From assembly GCA_903840165.1 (NCBI GenBank), contig CAIMEY010000030.1, positions 124,001 through 188,000 on the forward strand: DNA of 64,000 nt. Direction: 5' to 3'. The notes under the pieces are model-generated. The model had not been told where the DNA came from. It was given only the letters and a program-made list of their open reading frames with translations, and ran no database searches. The translations under genes and the position numbers were made by a program. This stretch comes from an uncultured Myxococcales bacterium (GTDB lineage: Bacteria > Myxococcota_A > UBA9042). Numbering within the stretch: the stretch's first letter is position 1; the number at the start of each line of letters is the position of its first letter. This document shows positions 44,366 to 55,858 of the stretch, piece after piece.

Positions 44366-46129
44366 ATGAAAACCAAAAGAAATGATGACCACAGCGGCCC
44401 TTCAGCCGCAGCGACCGCGGGCCCTGGTTCGACCGCAGCGTCCAAAGTCACCGCAGAGTCCCCAACGGGTGATCGACACCTCCCGTGGCACCGGCTCAGC
44501 TATACTACGCAAATGATTGGACTTTTACTAATCCTCGGCGTCGCTTCCGCCGTACAGACGGGCCTGGATTTGGCGGTGCGCAGCGACCACGCGCTCGCTT
44601 TCCGAGCAACGATCGGCTCCGGGGTCGTGATCGCGGTGGGCCTAGCGCTGCAGTGGCGGGGCCGGACGGTGTACCACTACCTGAGCACGGTGCAGGCCTC
44701 GGTGGTCTTGCTCGGCACGGTGCTCCTGGGCACAGTGATGGGCACGATGGTGCTGCAAGGCCTATCAAATAAAGAGTTTTCGGAACATTACGGCGCGGCA
44801 GCCCCTGTCCTCAACGCCCTGTTCCTCGACGACGTGTTCCACAGCCTGGCCTTCATGACCCTGCTTTTCCTCTGTGCAGCGGCCTCGGCCGTGAGCGTCA
44901 TTCGCCGCTGGCACACGCTGATGCGTTGGAAAAATGTAGGGTTACTGGCAACCCACGTGTCGATCCTGGTGGTGCTCGGCGGCGGCCTCATTGGTTACCT
45001 GAGCGCCAAGAAGGGCATGGTTCACCTGCAAGTAGGTGAGAGTAAAGAAGAATTCCTCGCCAAGACCCCCAGAAGTGGCAGCGAGAAGGCCGAGCCCATG
45101 GGCTTTGCCCTGCGCCTGGACCGCTTTGAGCTCGACAAATACCAGCAGGAATTCAACGTCTACACCTATTCCAAGGATGAGAACGGCAAGTACAAGGTCC
45201 TGGCCTCCGATCACGCAGCCTTAGGGGCCCGCGTTGGTGCGCCGGCACCGGGGACGGACACGGAGTTGCGGATCACGCGCATCCTCAACAACGCCACGCC
45301 GACCGCTCAAGCGGGTGGCACCCACGTGCTGACCTTTAGCGGGGGCAGCAAAACCGTTGTGCTCGGCCAGAATTACACGATGCCAAATGGCCTGCAGGTC
45401 GCGGTCGATGGCTACTTCCCGGACTTCACCTTTGACATGGCCTCGCACAAAGCGACGTCGCGGTCCAACGTGCCGCGCAATCCGACCTTGGCTGTGCGCA
45501 CGGCGCTCCCGGGCGCTGATCTCAAGGATGCCCATCCGCAATACCTGTTTGCGCGCGAGGATATGCGCGACATGATGGCCGGCAATGGCCACCCGGATGA
45601 AACCGGCCTGACCTACAGCTTGCAGGCCTCCGCGGATGGCAAGTTGGCCTCGGCCTGGACCGAAGGGATGGTCGGACAAAGCAATCCTGCCATTGAGGTG
45701 GAAGTGCGCCGCGCGGGCCATGCCGCCCAGAAGCTCGTGCTCGTCGCTGCCGATGAAGAGCCAATCGACCTTGGCTCAGGCCGCATGCTGGTCTACGGCG
45801 AAAAACCCAATATGGTCAAGAACTACCAGAGCACCATTTCGGTCATGCGCAATGGCCGCGCCTTGCTGACGCGGGTGATCAAGGTCAACGATCCTCTGGT
45901 ATTTGAAGGGATTTCCGTCTACCAAGCCAATTACGACCCCAAGAACCCCAACTACAGTGGTTTGGAAATCGTCCGCGACCCGGGATTGCCCTTGGTCAAC
46001 GCCGGCTTCTGGATCCTCATGCTCGGCACTTTGCACGCCGTGGCCCTGCGCAATCGCCGGATGCCATGGAAACGTCCGCAGTTACCGAGCAGCGTCGCTA
46101 CCGCCGGTGGCGTCGGAGGTGTGGCATGA
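44366..46129 (+). CDS. System II cytochrome c biogenesis protein, ResB/Ccs1-like
   Basis: Membrane protein of 587 residues that with CcsA carries haem across the membrane and attaches it to apocytochromes. Hydrophilic N-terminus of about 50 residues, then helices at QMIGLLLILGVASAVQTGLD, TIGSGVVIAVGLALQW, STVQASVVLLGTVLLGTVMG, FMTLLFLCAAASAVSVI and VGLLATHVSILVVLGGGLIGY, a large periplasmic domain rich in beta structure, and a last helix near the C-terminus (LPLVNAGFWILMLGTLHAV). The order fits ResB. The pattern DPLVFEGISVYQANYDPKNP and YSGLEIVRDPGLP is a ResB hallmark. The ATG at 44366 follows GGAG; the frame opens upstream at 44294. Its stop overlaps the ccsA start. Confidence 0.88.
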   Translation: MKTKRNDDHSGPSAAATAGPGSTAASKVTAESPTGDRHLPWHRLSYTTQMIGLLLILGVASAVQTGLDLAVRSDHALAFRATIGSGVVIAVGLALQWRGRTVYHYLSTVQASVVLLGTVLLGTVMGTMVLQGLSNKEFSEHYGAAAPVLNALFLDDVFHSLAFMTLLFLCAAASAVSVIRRWHTLMRWKNVGLLATHVSILVVLGGGLIGYLSAKKGMVHLQVGESKEEFLAKTPRSGSEKAEPMGFALRLDRFELDKYQQEFNVYTYSKDENGKYKVLASDHAALGARVGAPAPGTDTELRITRILNNATPTAQAGGTHVLTFSGGSKTVVLGQNYTMPNGLQVAVDGYFPDFTFDMASHKATSRSNVPRNPTLAVRTALPGADLKDAHPQYLFAREDMRDMMAGNGHPDETGLTYSLQASADGKLASAWTEGMVGQSNPAIEVEVRRAGHAAQKLVLVAADEEPIDLGSGRMLVYGEKPNMVKNYQSTISVMRNGRALLTRVIKVNDPLVFEGISVYQANYDPKNPNYSGLEIVRDPGLPLVNAGFWILMLGTLHAVALRNRRMPWKRPQLPSSVATAGGVGGVA

Positions 46130-46980
46130 ATGAGCTTTTTGAAATCCTCTTGCGGCAAAACGCCTGGTTTCTCGGGGCGTTGACGCTATTTGGCGTCGCC
46201 ACTGTTCTCTATGCCACCGTGCTGTGGCGCAACCACGCGGATCGACTGCACTCTGCGGCATCGTGGGTCTTCGGTGCAGCCGCCCTGCTGTCTCTGGGCT
46301 TCATCGCCAGCCGCTGGCTTGAGGCTGGCCGTCCTCCGTTCAAGTCTCTGTACGAATCGCTTATGCTATTCACAGCTTGCATGTCGATTCTATACGTCTC
46401 GGTCGAACGCTGGTACCGCATCGCTTGGCTCGGCTGCGCCACTTCGGCCATGGGCGTCGGTGTCCTGGGCTATGCGGTTTCCAAAGCAGATGCCGAGATC
46501 ATCAATCTTCCTGCAGCACTACAGAGCGGCTGGTTTGTGCCCCACGTGGTGGTCTACTTCTTTGGCTACTCCGCGGTCTTTCTCGCCTTCGTCGCGGCGG
46601 CGCTGCACCTGATCAAACCTCAGCAAGTCGTGACCTTACGCACCAGCGACGGCCAGACCCAGCAGATGACTTTTGCCGGCTTCATGCACAAGACGATTCT
46701 GTTGGCCTTTGTGCTGCTGACCGCCGGCTTGATCATCGGCGCGATCTGGGCCAAGACGGCCTGGGGCGATTACTGGGTTTGGGATCCCAAGGAAAATTGG
46801 GCGCTTATTAGCTGGCTGGTCTTTGCCATTTATCTGCACCTGCGCCTGACCAAGGCCTTCTCAGAACGGGCGGCTGCGATCCTGACGGTGATCGGCTTTG
46901 CGACGATTTCCTTTACGTACCTAGGCATGCACTTATTGCCAACGGCCGAACAGAGCGAACACGTCTACCAGGGCAACTAG
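46126..46980 (+). CDS. ccsA: System II cytochrome c biogenesis protein, CcsA/ResC-like
   Basis: Haem-handling membrane protein of 284 residues. It has about eight hydrophobic helices and the WWD-type motif WGDYWVWDPKENWALISWLV at about 205-225, which binds haem in this superfamily (CcmC, CcmF, CcsA). Helix-adjacent histidines (VPHVVVYFFGYSAVF and MHLLPTAEQ near the end) are the expected axial ligands. It begins in an ATGA overlap with the ResB-like gene, with GGAGG upstream, so the two are coupled. System II acts on the periplasmic side and would mature the multihaem cytochromes encoded divergently and at 5650. Length and topology agree with the family. Confidence 0.92.
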   Translation: MNELFEILLRQNAWFLGALTLFGVATVLYATVLWRNHADRLHSAASWVFGAAALLSLGFIASRWLEAGRPPFKSLYESLMLFTACMSILYVSVERWYRIAWLGCATSAMGVGVLGYAVSKADAEIINLPAALQSGWFVPHVVVYFFGYSAVFLAFVAAALHLIKPQQVVTLRTSDGQTQQMTFAGFMHKTILLAFVLLTAGLIIGAIWAKTAWGDYWVWDPKENWALISWLVFAIYLHLRLTKAFSERAAAILTVIGFATISFTYLGMHLLPTAEQSEHVYQGN

Positions 46981-47046
46981 CCTCCGCCCTTGCCCGTGCA
47001 ACTTGGGGAGGTGACAGGCGCGCGCAGTTGGACTACGTTTCTGCGC

Positions 47047-49293
<2,247 letters not shown>

Positions 49294-49335
49294 CCGGTCT
49301 AACAAGGAAAGCTGCTGTCTCGAACCACCCCGTGG

Positions 49336-51324
49336 CTACAGGTCCAGGCCACCGCTGGCACAAGCGCGCAGGGCAGACCGGCGCTCATTGCCGGTGACGT
49401 GGCTCAGGACGGAGCGCGCGCCGCCAAGATCGCCTAACTTACAATAAGCCATTAACATCACAGCATAAATCCGCACATCCTTGCTGACCGTGAGGGCGCG
49501 ACTACCCAAACGCAAGGCGTTTCGCTGGTCGGTCGCAAGTGCCGCATGGGCGGCTTGGAGGTCGGCTGCGGCGGCTTCAGGCAGGGACGCAACCGGGTGT
49601 TCGGCGCGTCGTGCCGCGTCATGCTGGGCTGGTGGGTCATGCTGGGCTGGCGCTGCCTCATGCTGAGCGGCTGCCCCAACGACTGCCGGTGGTGACGCAG
49701 CAACATCCACTGTCCCTACAGCTGGTTGCGTCACAGGTGAGGCTGCCAGGGCCGGCGCAACGGCCACAACTGCTGCCTTGACCTCCACAGCCGCGGGTCC
49801 CTGAGCCGCAGTAACGGCAGCGGTTGGCACGGCGGGAGGCACAGGCGGCGGCCCCGAGGCTGGACGCAAAGCCAGCCAGGCACCGACGGCAGCCACACCG
49901 ATCAGCCCCGCCCAAAGGACTGCGTGAACACGGGAATTCGACGGTCGTGCTGGTGTCGAGGCGACGCCTTGGGCTACCCCGTCGGCAGGCCCGGGGCGCG
50001 CCGCGGATAATGCAGCGGCGGGTGAGTCCACTTCAACATCTTTGATTTCAAGCGATTTTCCAGCCAAGGCAACCGATGCGGATGGCTCTGGGGCCATTGC
50101 AGGCAAGGGCGAGACAGGCAGTGATGATGTAGACCCTGCCCAAGTCTCTGCATGTTGAGCAACCGGTCCGCGCGGGCCATCGGCCACCACGACCAGGGCG
50201 CTCGGCGTTGGTGCCGTCACCACTGGGGCCGCAAACCAAGTTTCCGCATGCATTTCAGGCGTTTGAGCCACATCTGCGGTCGCCACGGCGGGCAGGTCTG
50301 CTACTGCGGTGTCGAGCAGGACGTCCCGCGCTGTCTCGGCGGCTTGATTGACCGTGGGCCCCACCTGCAGGACGGATGAATGGGTCTTGCCCGAGCGAGA
50401 AGCCAATACCTGCATGGGCTTGCCAGTCAGTGCGGTCACAAAGGTGGCCACGTCGGCAAAGCGTTCGTTTTGGTCCTTGCGCAGCGCCTTCTCCAGGGCC
50501 GCGACAGATTCCGCCGACAAAGTAGGGAGTTTGGGCGCAAGTGGCGGCGTCGGCTCGTACACGACCTTGAACATGACGCCCAGCGGCGTGTCGGCCGTAA
50601 AGGGCGGCGTGCCCGTCAGCATTTCGTAAACGATGGTTGCTAGGGCAAATTCATCCGTTCTTCCATCTACTTCCGAATTACGACCCGCGGCCTGCTCAGG
50701 GGCCATGTACTGCGGCGTGCCCAGCACGGTGGCTTCTTGGGTCTGTAACGTCTGTGAAGTCCGCAACTTAGAGATGCCAAAATCGAGAATCTTGACCCGC
50801 TCGCCAATTTCACCTGCCGAATCCGTCGGCACCAAGAAGATGTTTTCTGGTTTCAGATCGCGGTGAACCACGTCACAGGCGTGCGCAGCCTGCAGCGCTG
50901 CAGCCATCTGCCGCACCAGGTCAAAGGTCGTGGCCACCGGCAAGGGCCCGCGCACAAGGCGGTCGCGCAAGGTCTCGCCTTGAAGGAACTCCAGGACAAT
51001 AAAGGGTTCTCCGGTCGGCAGGCGGTCAAAATCCAGGACGTCGACGATGTTGGGATGGCCGATGCGCGCCGCGATCTCAGCCTCGCGGGCAAAGCGATGA
51101 TAGGCCTCACCCTGGGCCGCCGTGTTGTGCAGCACCTTGATCGCAACTTGCCTGTTTTTTAAGCGTAAATGCTGGGCTAACCACACAGCGCCCATGCCGC
51201 CTTGGCCCAAAAGGCGTTGCACTTCATAGGACCCAGCAATCAATTGACCCGGCGCCAGATTGGCAACGCCTTGCTGTCCCGCGGCGACGGATTTAGGCTG
51301 TTGTTCCATAGGCAGGTCGACCAT
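49336..51324 (-). CDS. Membrane-anchored Ser/Thr protein kinase
   Basis: Hanks-type kinase of 662 residues. The catalytic domain spans about 30-290 and is complete: glycine loop LLGQGGMGAVWLA, lysine VAIKV, HRDLKPEN, DFGIS, GTPQYMAPEQ and DEFALATIVYEMLTGTPPF. A Pro/Ala/Val-rich linker of about 180 residues follows, then one transmembrane helix near 465-485 (AVLWAGLIGVAAVGAWLAL) and an extracytoplasmic Ala/Pro/His-rich region that ends in a short helical, TPR-like segment (AHAALATDQRNALRLGSRAL and MLMAYCKLGDLGGARSVLS). ATG at 51324 is used; ATG at 51309 is possible. It is divergent from a secreted-protein gene only 21 bp away. Typical of myxobacterial signalling; its substrates are unknown. 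Confidence 0.92.
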   Translation of the reverse strand: MVDLPMEQQPKSVAAGQQGVANLAPGQLIAGSYEVQRLLGQGGMGAVWLAQHLRLKNRQVAIKVLHNTAAQGEAYHRFAREAEIAARIGHPNIVDVLDFDRLPTGEPFIVLEFLQGETLRDRLVRGPLPVATTFDLVRQMAAALQAAHACDVVHRDLKPENIFLVPTDSAGEIGERVKILDFGISKLRTSQTLQTQEATVLGTPQYMAPEQAAGRNSEVDGRTDEFALATIVYEMLTGTPPFTADTPLGVMFKVVYEPTPPLAPKLPTLSAESVAALEKALRKDQNERFADVATFVTALTGKPMQVLASRSGKTHSSVLQVGPTVNQAAETARDVLLDTAVADLPAVATADVAQTPEMHAETWFAAPVVTAPTPSALVVVADGPRGPVAQHAETWAGSTSSLPVSPLPAMAPEPSASVALAGKSLEIKDVEVDSPAAALSAARPGPADGVAQGVASTPARPSNSRVHAVLWAGLIGVAAVGAWLALRPASGPPPVPPAVPTAAVTAAQGPAAVEVKAAVVAVAPALAASPVTQPAVGTVDVAASPPAVVGAAAQHEAAPAQHDPPAQHDAARRAEHPVASLPEAAAADLQAAHAALATDQRNALRLGSRALTVSKDVRIYAVMLMAYCKLGDLGGARSVLSHVTGNERRSALRACASGGLDL

Positions 51325-51345
51325 CAGGCGACAAAGGTGAATGCA

Positions 51346-52179
51346 GTGAATAGCTATCTGACAATCAAGCAGTTATCGCGAGTAGGCACTCTCTTGCTGC
51401 TGCTGGCCCTGACGAGCCTGCCGCTGCCGACGATCGCCAAGCCCAAGGCCGTGGCGCCGGTGCAATTCGCGGAACCCCCGCCGCCGTCTGCGGACATTGG
51501 CGCCGTGCGCGACAAGCTCAAGGTACTGCACGACGGCAAAAATCACTACCTGGTGCTCGTGCCGTTCGGGGACATTTCGACCCACCTGTACTACGGTGAT
51601 GGCAAAGCGTTTTATGCGCAACGGGTCTTTGGCGGTGGCAGCCAAGGCGACACGGCCTTTGACCGCGTATTCTGGGACCCGCGCGCCAAAGCCCGCTGGC
51701 AGGCCGGCATCGGCTTTCGCGACGGCAAGTACACAGTTCAATGCGAAGACCGCCAGACCGTGCTGACGCCGATGCCCGCCACGGAAGCCGAGAAAATTCT
51801 TAGTCAGGCCAAGTTCTTTGACCACCTCTGGTCCCGTCGCGCCTACGCCTTGGCCCGCGACCAAACTGGAACGTACTATTATGTGGACACGGGCAATCGC
51901 CCTGATATGGAAAAACAATTTCGCTTGTATGCTGGGCCGCGCGGCAGTCTGCAGCCGCTGGCGATGGTCAACGTTGTCAGTGATTCGGCGGGGGATGTGT
52001 TCTCGACCAAGTCGGGAAACTTAAGGCTGATTCTCGACCAGAAGGTGTCGGTTTGGCACGCCGGTACCAAGGATTTGCCCCTGACGCTGCTGCCGGTGGA
52101 AGACAATGCGCGGATGATCTACGCAGAACTCGGCGTGTACCTGGGCAAGCGGCTGGGAACTCCCTGTGATGACTTGTAA
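51346..52179 (+). CDS. Secreted protein of unknown function
   Basis: Exported protein of 277 residues. I chose GTG at 51346 because AAGGTGA lies just upstream and the signal peptide (VGTLLLLLALTSLPLPTIA) then begins near residue 13; the frame is open further upstream through the kinase gene, which is unlikely. The mature part has Tyr, Trp and Arg-rich strands (HYLVLVPFGDISTHLYYGD, FYAQRVFGGGSQG, FDRVFWDPRAKARW and YALARDQTGTYYYVDTG) and ends GTPCDDL. I recognise no family, but the composition is coherent and the codon use is like the neighbours. It is divergent from the Ser/Thr kinase with a 21-bp gap. Confidence 0.75.
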   Translation: MNSYLTIKQLSRVGTLLLLLALTSLPLPTIAKPKAVAPVQFAEPPPPSADIGAVRDKLKVLHDGKNHYLVLVPFGDISTHLYYGDGKAFYAQRVFGGGSQGDTAFDRVFWDPRAKARWQAGIGFRDGKYTVQCEDRQTVLTPMPATEAEKILSQAKFFDHLWSRRAYALARDQTGTYYYVDTGNRPDMEKQFRLYAGPRGSLQPLAMVNVVSDSAGDVFSTKSGNLRLILDQKVSVWHAGTKDLPLTLLPVEDNARMIYAELGVYLGKRLGTPCDDL

Positions 52180-52651
52180 TTTCAGGACCAGCTTTTGACG
52201 CTCGGCCCGGACTTCGGCTGGCACGCCCATCAAGCCTACGACGAATTGCCAAACAAAATCAGGATGTTGCCGTTGTAGCCTCAGTCCTAGGAGCGACGAG
52301 CTCAGCAGTCTGCCCAAGGCATCGCGGCAATACGGACCGATTGGTCAACGTTACCGCGCCTTAGCGGGCTTGCGATCGTCCGGTGCAAGAAACTCCTTGA
52401 CCTCGCAAATAAAGACGCGCTCACTGTTGGCTGCGACCCGGATCGAGTTCCGCGTTTCGACACCTGCAGTCTCCGCCCAGGTGCCGTTGCTATCTCGCCT
52501 GACACGCCCTGCACGCTTGTCCCGCCACCAACGTCGCCACGCCAAACAGGCGCGTTAGGTTCCGATCTTCCTGCAGCTAGACGCCTGGCCATCGTGACAT
52601 GGGCTTGCTGGGCCGAGGCGCTGATCAGATCAGTGCGAAAGGACCAAAATC
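52180..52651. other. Intergenic region upstream of the hybrid histidine kinase
   Basis: A 472-bp gap. A minus-strand frame at 52351-52545 (64 codons; contains ETRNSIRVAANSERVFICEV and ends DDRKPAKAR) reads more protein-like than other shadows here and may be a small gene or a remnant, but it has no ribosome site and no recognised family. AAAGGA before 52652 serves the kinase gene. No RNA gene or clear promoter was found. Confidence 0.35.
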
Positions 52652-55600
52652 TTGAAGTACAGTCCCCGGATTCTTGTTGTGCTGGGCGGAGCTATCATCG
52701 CGAGCCTGCTGCTGACGGCGGCATCCTACGCGGCGTTGCGCCAATTCGAGGCAGCTGCAGAAACGCGGCAAGCGATGCGGGCCATCGTCAACGACGCCGT
52801 GGTGTTCCTGTCCGAACTCAAGGACGCCGAGACCGGACAGCGTGGCTTTCTGATCACCGGCAATGAAGCGTTTCTGCAACCGTATTCTGCTGTTCGCGGT
52901 ACGATTCCCGAACACCTCCAGGCGCTGCGGCTCCTGGCAGCGAACAGTGCCGACGTCGGTCGTCTGGACACCGTCGCGCCTCTGGTCGACGCTAAACTCA
53001 TGGAAATGTCAGAACTTATCAAAATGCGACGCAACAATGACCAGCCGGGCGTACTCGCAGCCATCAGCGGCGGGCGCGGCAAACAGTTGATGGACTCAAT
53101 TCGCGTGGAGATGGCCGCCTTTGGCCAGACCCAGGAACGGGCACTGCAGCAGCACGAAGCGGTGTTCCAGTCGGCCATGGTGCGCCTGTTCGTCCTGATC
53201 GGGCTGGTTAGCCTGATCATGGTGGTGCTGGCCTTGGCGTTCGCGTGGCTCATGCATCGCGATCGTCAGCACCGGCTGGACGGCCTAGCGCATCGTGAAA
53301 CCGAGCGTCTGCTCGCTATCCAGAAAGAGACCAGCGCGCTTCTGCACGAGGCCAACGCCACACTGCAGGTCAGCCAAGAAAAGCTCGCAGTTACGCTGTT
53401 TTCCATTGGCGACGCGGTGATGACCACCGATGCCGATGCGCGCGTGACGTTGCTCAATCCGCTGGCTGAAGCGCTGACCGGATGGACGCAGGCCGCCGCG
53501 ATGGGCCATCCGGTCGACGAGGTCTTCCGCATCATCAACAAGGAGACGCGAAAGCCATCGCTAATCCCGGTCATCGACGCATTGGCGCACGGAACCATCC
53601 AGGGGCTGGCCAACCACACGGTGCTGATCGCCGTGGACGGCGGCGAGCGAGACATTGCCGACAGTTGCGCGCCCATACGCGACCACGACGGCCAAGTAGT
53701 CGGTGCTGTGCTTGTTTTTCGCGACGTGACGGAGGAATACGCCGTGCAGCAGGCCCTGCGCGACGGTGCGGCGGTGGTGCAGGCGATCTTCAATACCGTC
53801 GCCGATGGCCTGATTACCATCGATGAGCAGGGCAAGATAGAGGCGGTCAATCGGGCGGCTGAGCGGCTGTTTGGCTACTCGAGCGAAGAACTCGTCGGCC
53901 AGAACCTCAGGATGCTGATGCCGCCGGCCTATGGTGATGCGCACGACAAGTACCTGCAGCATTTCATGACCACAGGCGAAAGACGTATCAGCGACCCTGG
54001 CCGCGAATTCGCTGGGCAGCACAGGAACGGTACAAGTTTTCCCATTGATCTCATGGTTAACGAGATGTGGCTCGCAGACACGCGGCATTTCGTCGGCGTC
54101 ATACGCGACATCTCGGCCCACAAGCTGCAGGAAGAAACGCTTTTGCAGGCTGGCGCGTTGCAAAGCGCGATCTTCAACAGTGCCAACTTCTCGAGCATCG
54201 CCACAGATGCGCATGGCGTCATCCAAATCTTCAACGTCGGGGCGGAGCACATGCTGGGCTACGCGGCGGCCGATGTGATGAACAAGATCACGCCCGCGGC
54301 CATCTCGGACCCTCAGGAACTTGTCGCCCGCGCCGAGGCATTGAGCGTTGAGCTAGGCACACCGATCACGCCGGGCTTTGACGCGCTGGTCTTCAAGGCA
54401 TCGCGGGGCATCGAGGACATTTACGAACTGACCTATATCCGCAAGGACGGCAGCCGGTTTCCCGCGGTCGTCTCGGTCACGGCGCTGCGTGACGCCCAGA
54501 GCGCCATCATCGGCTACCTGCTGATTGGCACCGACAACACGGCGCGCAAGCAGATTGAGGCCGAGCGCCTGAGCCTGGATGAACGCCTGCGCGACTCGCT
54601 GCTGGCGCTGCAGGAGAAGCATGTGGAGCTAGGGCGTTCCAAGGCGGCGGCCGACAAAGCCAACCTAGCGAAGTCGGATTTTCTCTCAAGCATGAGCCAT
54701 GAGTTGCGCAGCCCATTGAATGCGATCCTCGGCTTTGCGCAGTTCATGGAATCGGACACCCCGCCGCCGACCGAATCCGCCAAGGCGAGCATCGACCAGA
54801 TTCTCCACGCCGGTTGGTACTTGCTCAAGCTAATCAATGAAATCCTAGACCTCGCCGTGATTGAATCGGGCAAGATCTCGCTATCGACAGAGCCGGTGGA
54901 CCTTGCACCAGTCTTGAATGAATGCCAGACCATGATTGAACCGCAAGCCCAGCGGCGCGGGATCAAGATGGTGTTTCCGCAGGCCGCGGCGTCGATGTTT
55001 GTCACAGTCGACCGGACTCGGCTTAAGCAGGTCATCATCAATCTCTTGTCCAATGCGATCAAGTACAACCAACTAGATGGCAGGGTCGAGGTCACCTGCG
55101 AGATGACCGGCAATGGCGCAATTCGCATCAGCGTCGCCGACACGGGGGTGGGATTGTCGGAGGAGAAAGTCGGACAGTTGTTCGAGGCCTTCAATCGCCT
55201 TGGCCAGGAACACGGCCCGGAGGAGGGCACCGGCATCGGCCTGATGGTGTCCAAGCAACTGGTGGAGTTGATGGGTGGCACCATTGGCGCCCGGAGCGTG
55301 GTTGGATCCGGCAGCGTCTTTTGGATCGAGTTCCAGGCGTCCGCGGATCAGGGTTTGGCGGGGCGAGAAATCGCCCCAACGATGATCACGCCATTGCCAC
55401 AGGTCGGTGGCCTGCAGATGCACACCTTGCTCTATATCGAAGATAACCCGGCGAACCTGACCCTGGTCGAGCGGCTCATTGCGCGCCGTCCCGACCTAAG
55501 GCTGCTAACCGCGACGGAGGCCATCCGCGGCATCGAGCTTGCGCGCACCCAGATGCCCGACGTGATTCTGATGGACATCAACCTTCCGGGCATGAGCGGC

Positions 55601-55858
55601 GTGCAGGCGCTTGGGGTTCTCCTCAAAGATCCCCTGACCCAGCACATCCCGGTCATCGCCTTGAGCGCCAATGCACGCGCCAACGACGTGCAAAAGGGCC
55701 TGGAGGCAGGCTTTTTCCGCTATTTGACCAAACCCATCCACGTAGCCGGCTTCATGTCCACGCTGACCGAAGCGCTGGAATTCGCTGAGCTAGGCCGGCC
55801 CCTTCCCCCGCAGCCCATCCATGACGCGCCAAAGACAGCCGCTAGGGAGGATTCATGA
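52652..55858 (+). CDS. Hybrid histidine kinase: CHASE3-PAS-PAS-PAS-HisKA-HATPase-REC
   Basis: Sensor kinase of 1068 residues in the inner membrane. Two helices (about 8-28 and 172-195) flank a CHASE3-like periplasmic domain with LKDAETGQRGFLITGNEAFL. Three PAS domains follow at about 245, 375 and 503 (NTVADGLITIDEQGKIEAVN is the clearest). HisKA has the phospho-acceptor in SSMSHELRSPLNAILGFAQF near 680; HATPase has NLLSNAIKYN, DTGVGLS and GTGIGLMV; the C-terminal receiver has YIEDNPANL and the phospho-Asp in VILMDINLPGMSG. Start is TTG at 52652 behind AAAGGA. The stop overlaps the next start (ATGA), coupling it to a response regulator-cyclase, its probable output partner. Confidence 0.93.
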   Translation: MKYSPRILVVLGGAIIASLLLTAASYAALRQFEAAAETRQAMRAIVNDAVVFLSELKDAETGQRGFLITGNEAFLQPYSAVRGTIPEHLQALRLLAANSADVGRLDTVAPLVDAKLMEMSELIKMRRNNDQPGVLAAISGGRGKQLMDSIRVEMAAFGQTQERALQQHEAVFQSAMVRLFVLIGLVSLIMVVLALAFAWLMHRDRQHRLDGLAHRETERLLAIQKETSALLHEANATLQVSQEKLAVTLFSIGDAVMTTDADARVTLLNPLAEALTGWTQAAAMGHPVDEVFRIINKETRKPSLIPVIDALAHGTIQGLANHTVLIAVDGGERDIADSCAPIRDHDGQVVGAVLVFRDVTEEYAVQQALRDGAAVVQAIFNTVADGLITIDEQGKIEAVNRAAERLFGYSSEELVGQNLRMLMPPAYGDAHDKYLQHFMTTGERRISDPGREFAGQHRNGTSFPIDLMVNEMWLADTRHFVGVIRDISAHKLQEETLLQAGALQSAIFNSANFSSIATDAHGVIQIFNVGAEHMLGYAAADVMNKITPAAISDPQELVARAEALSVELGTPITPGFDALVFKASRGIEDIYELTYIRKDGSRFPAVVSVTALRDAQSAIIGYLLIGTDNTARKQIEAERLSLDERLRDSLLALQEKHVELGRSKAAADKANLAKSDFLSSMSHELRSPLNAILGFAQFMESDTPPPTESAKASIDQILHAGWYLLKLINEILDLAVIESGKISLSTEPVDLAPVLNECQTMIEPQAQRRGIKMVFPQAAASMFVTVDRTRLKQVIINLLSNAIKYNQLDGRVEVTCEMTGNGAIRISVADTGVGLSEEKVGQLFEAFNRLGQEHGPEEGTGIGLMVSKQLVELMGGTIGARSVVGSGSVFWIEFQASADQGLAGREIAPTMITPLPQVGGLQMHTLLYIEDNPANLTLVERLIARRPDLRLLTATEAIRGIELARTQMPDVILMDINLPGMSGVQALGVLLKDPLTQHIPVIALSANARANDVQKGLEAGFFRYLTKPIHVAGFMSTLTEALEFAELGRPLPPQPIHDAPKTAAREDS

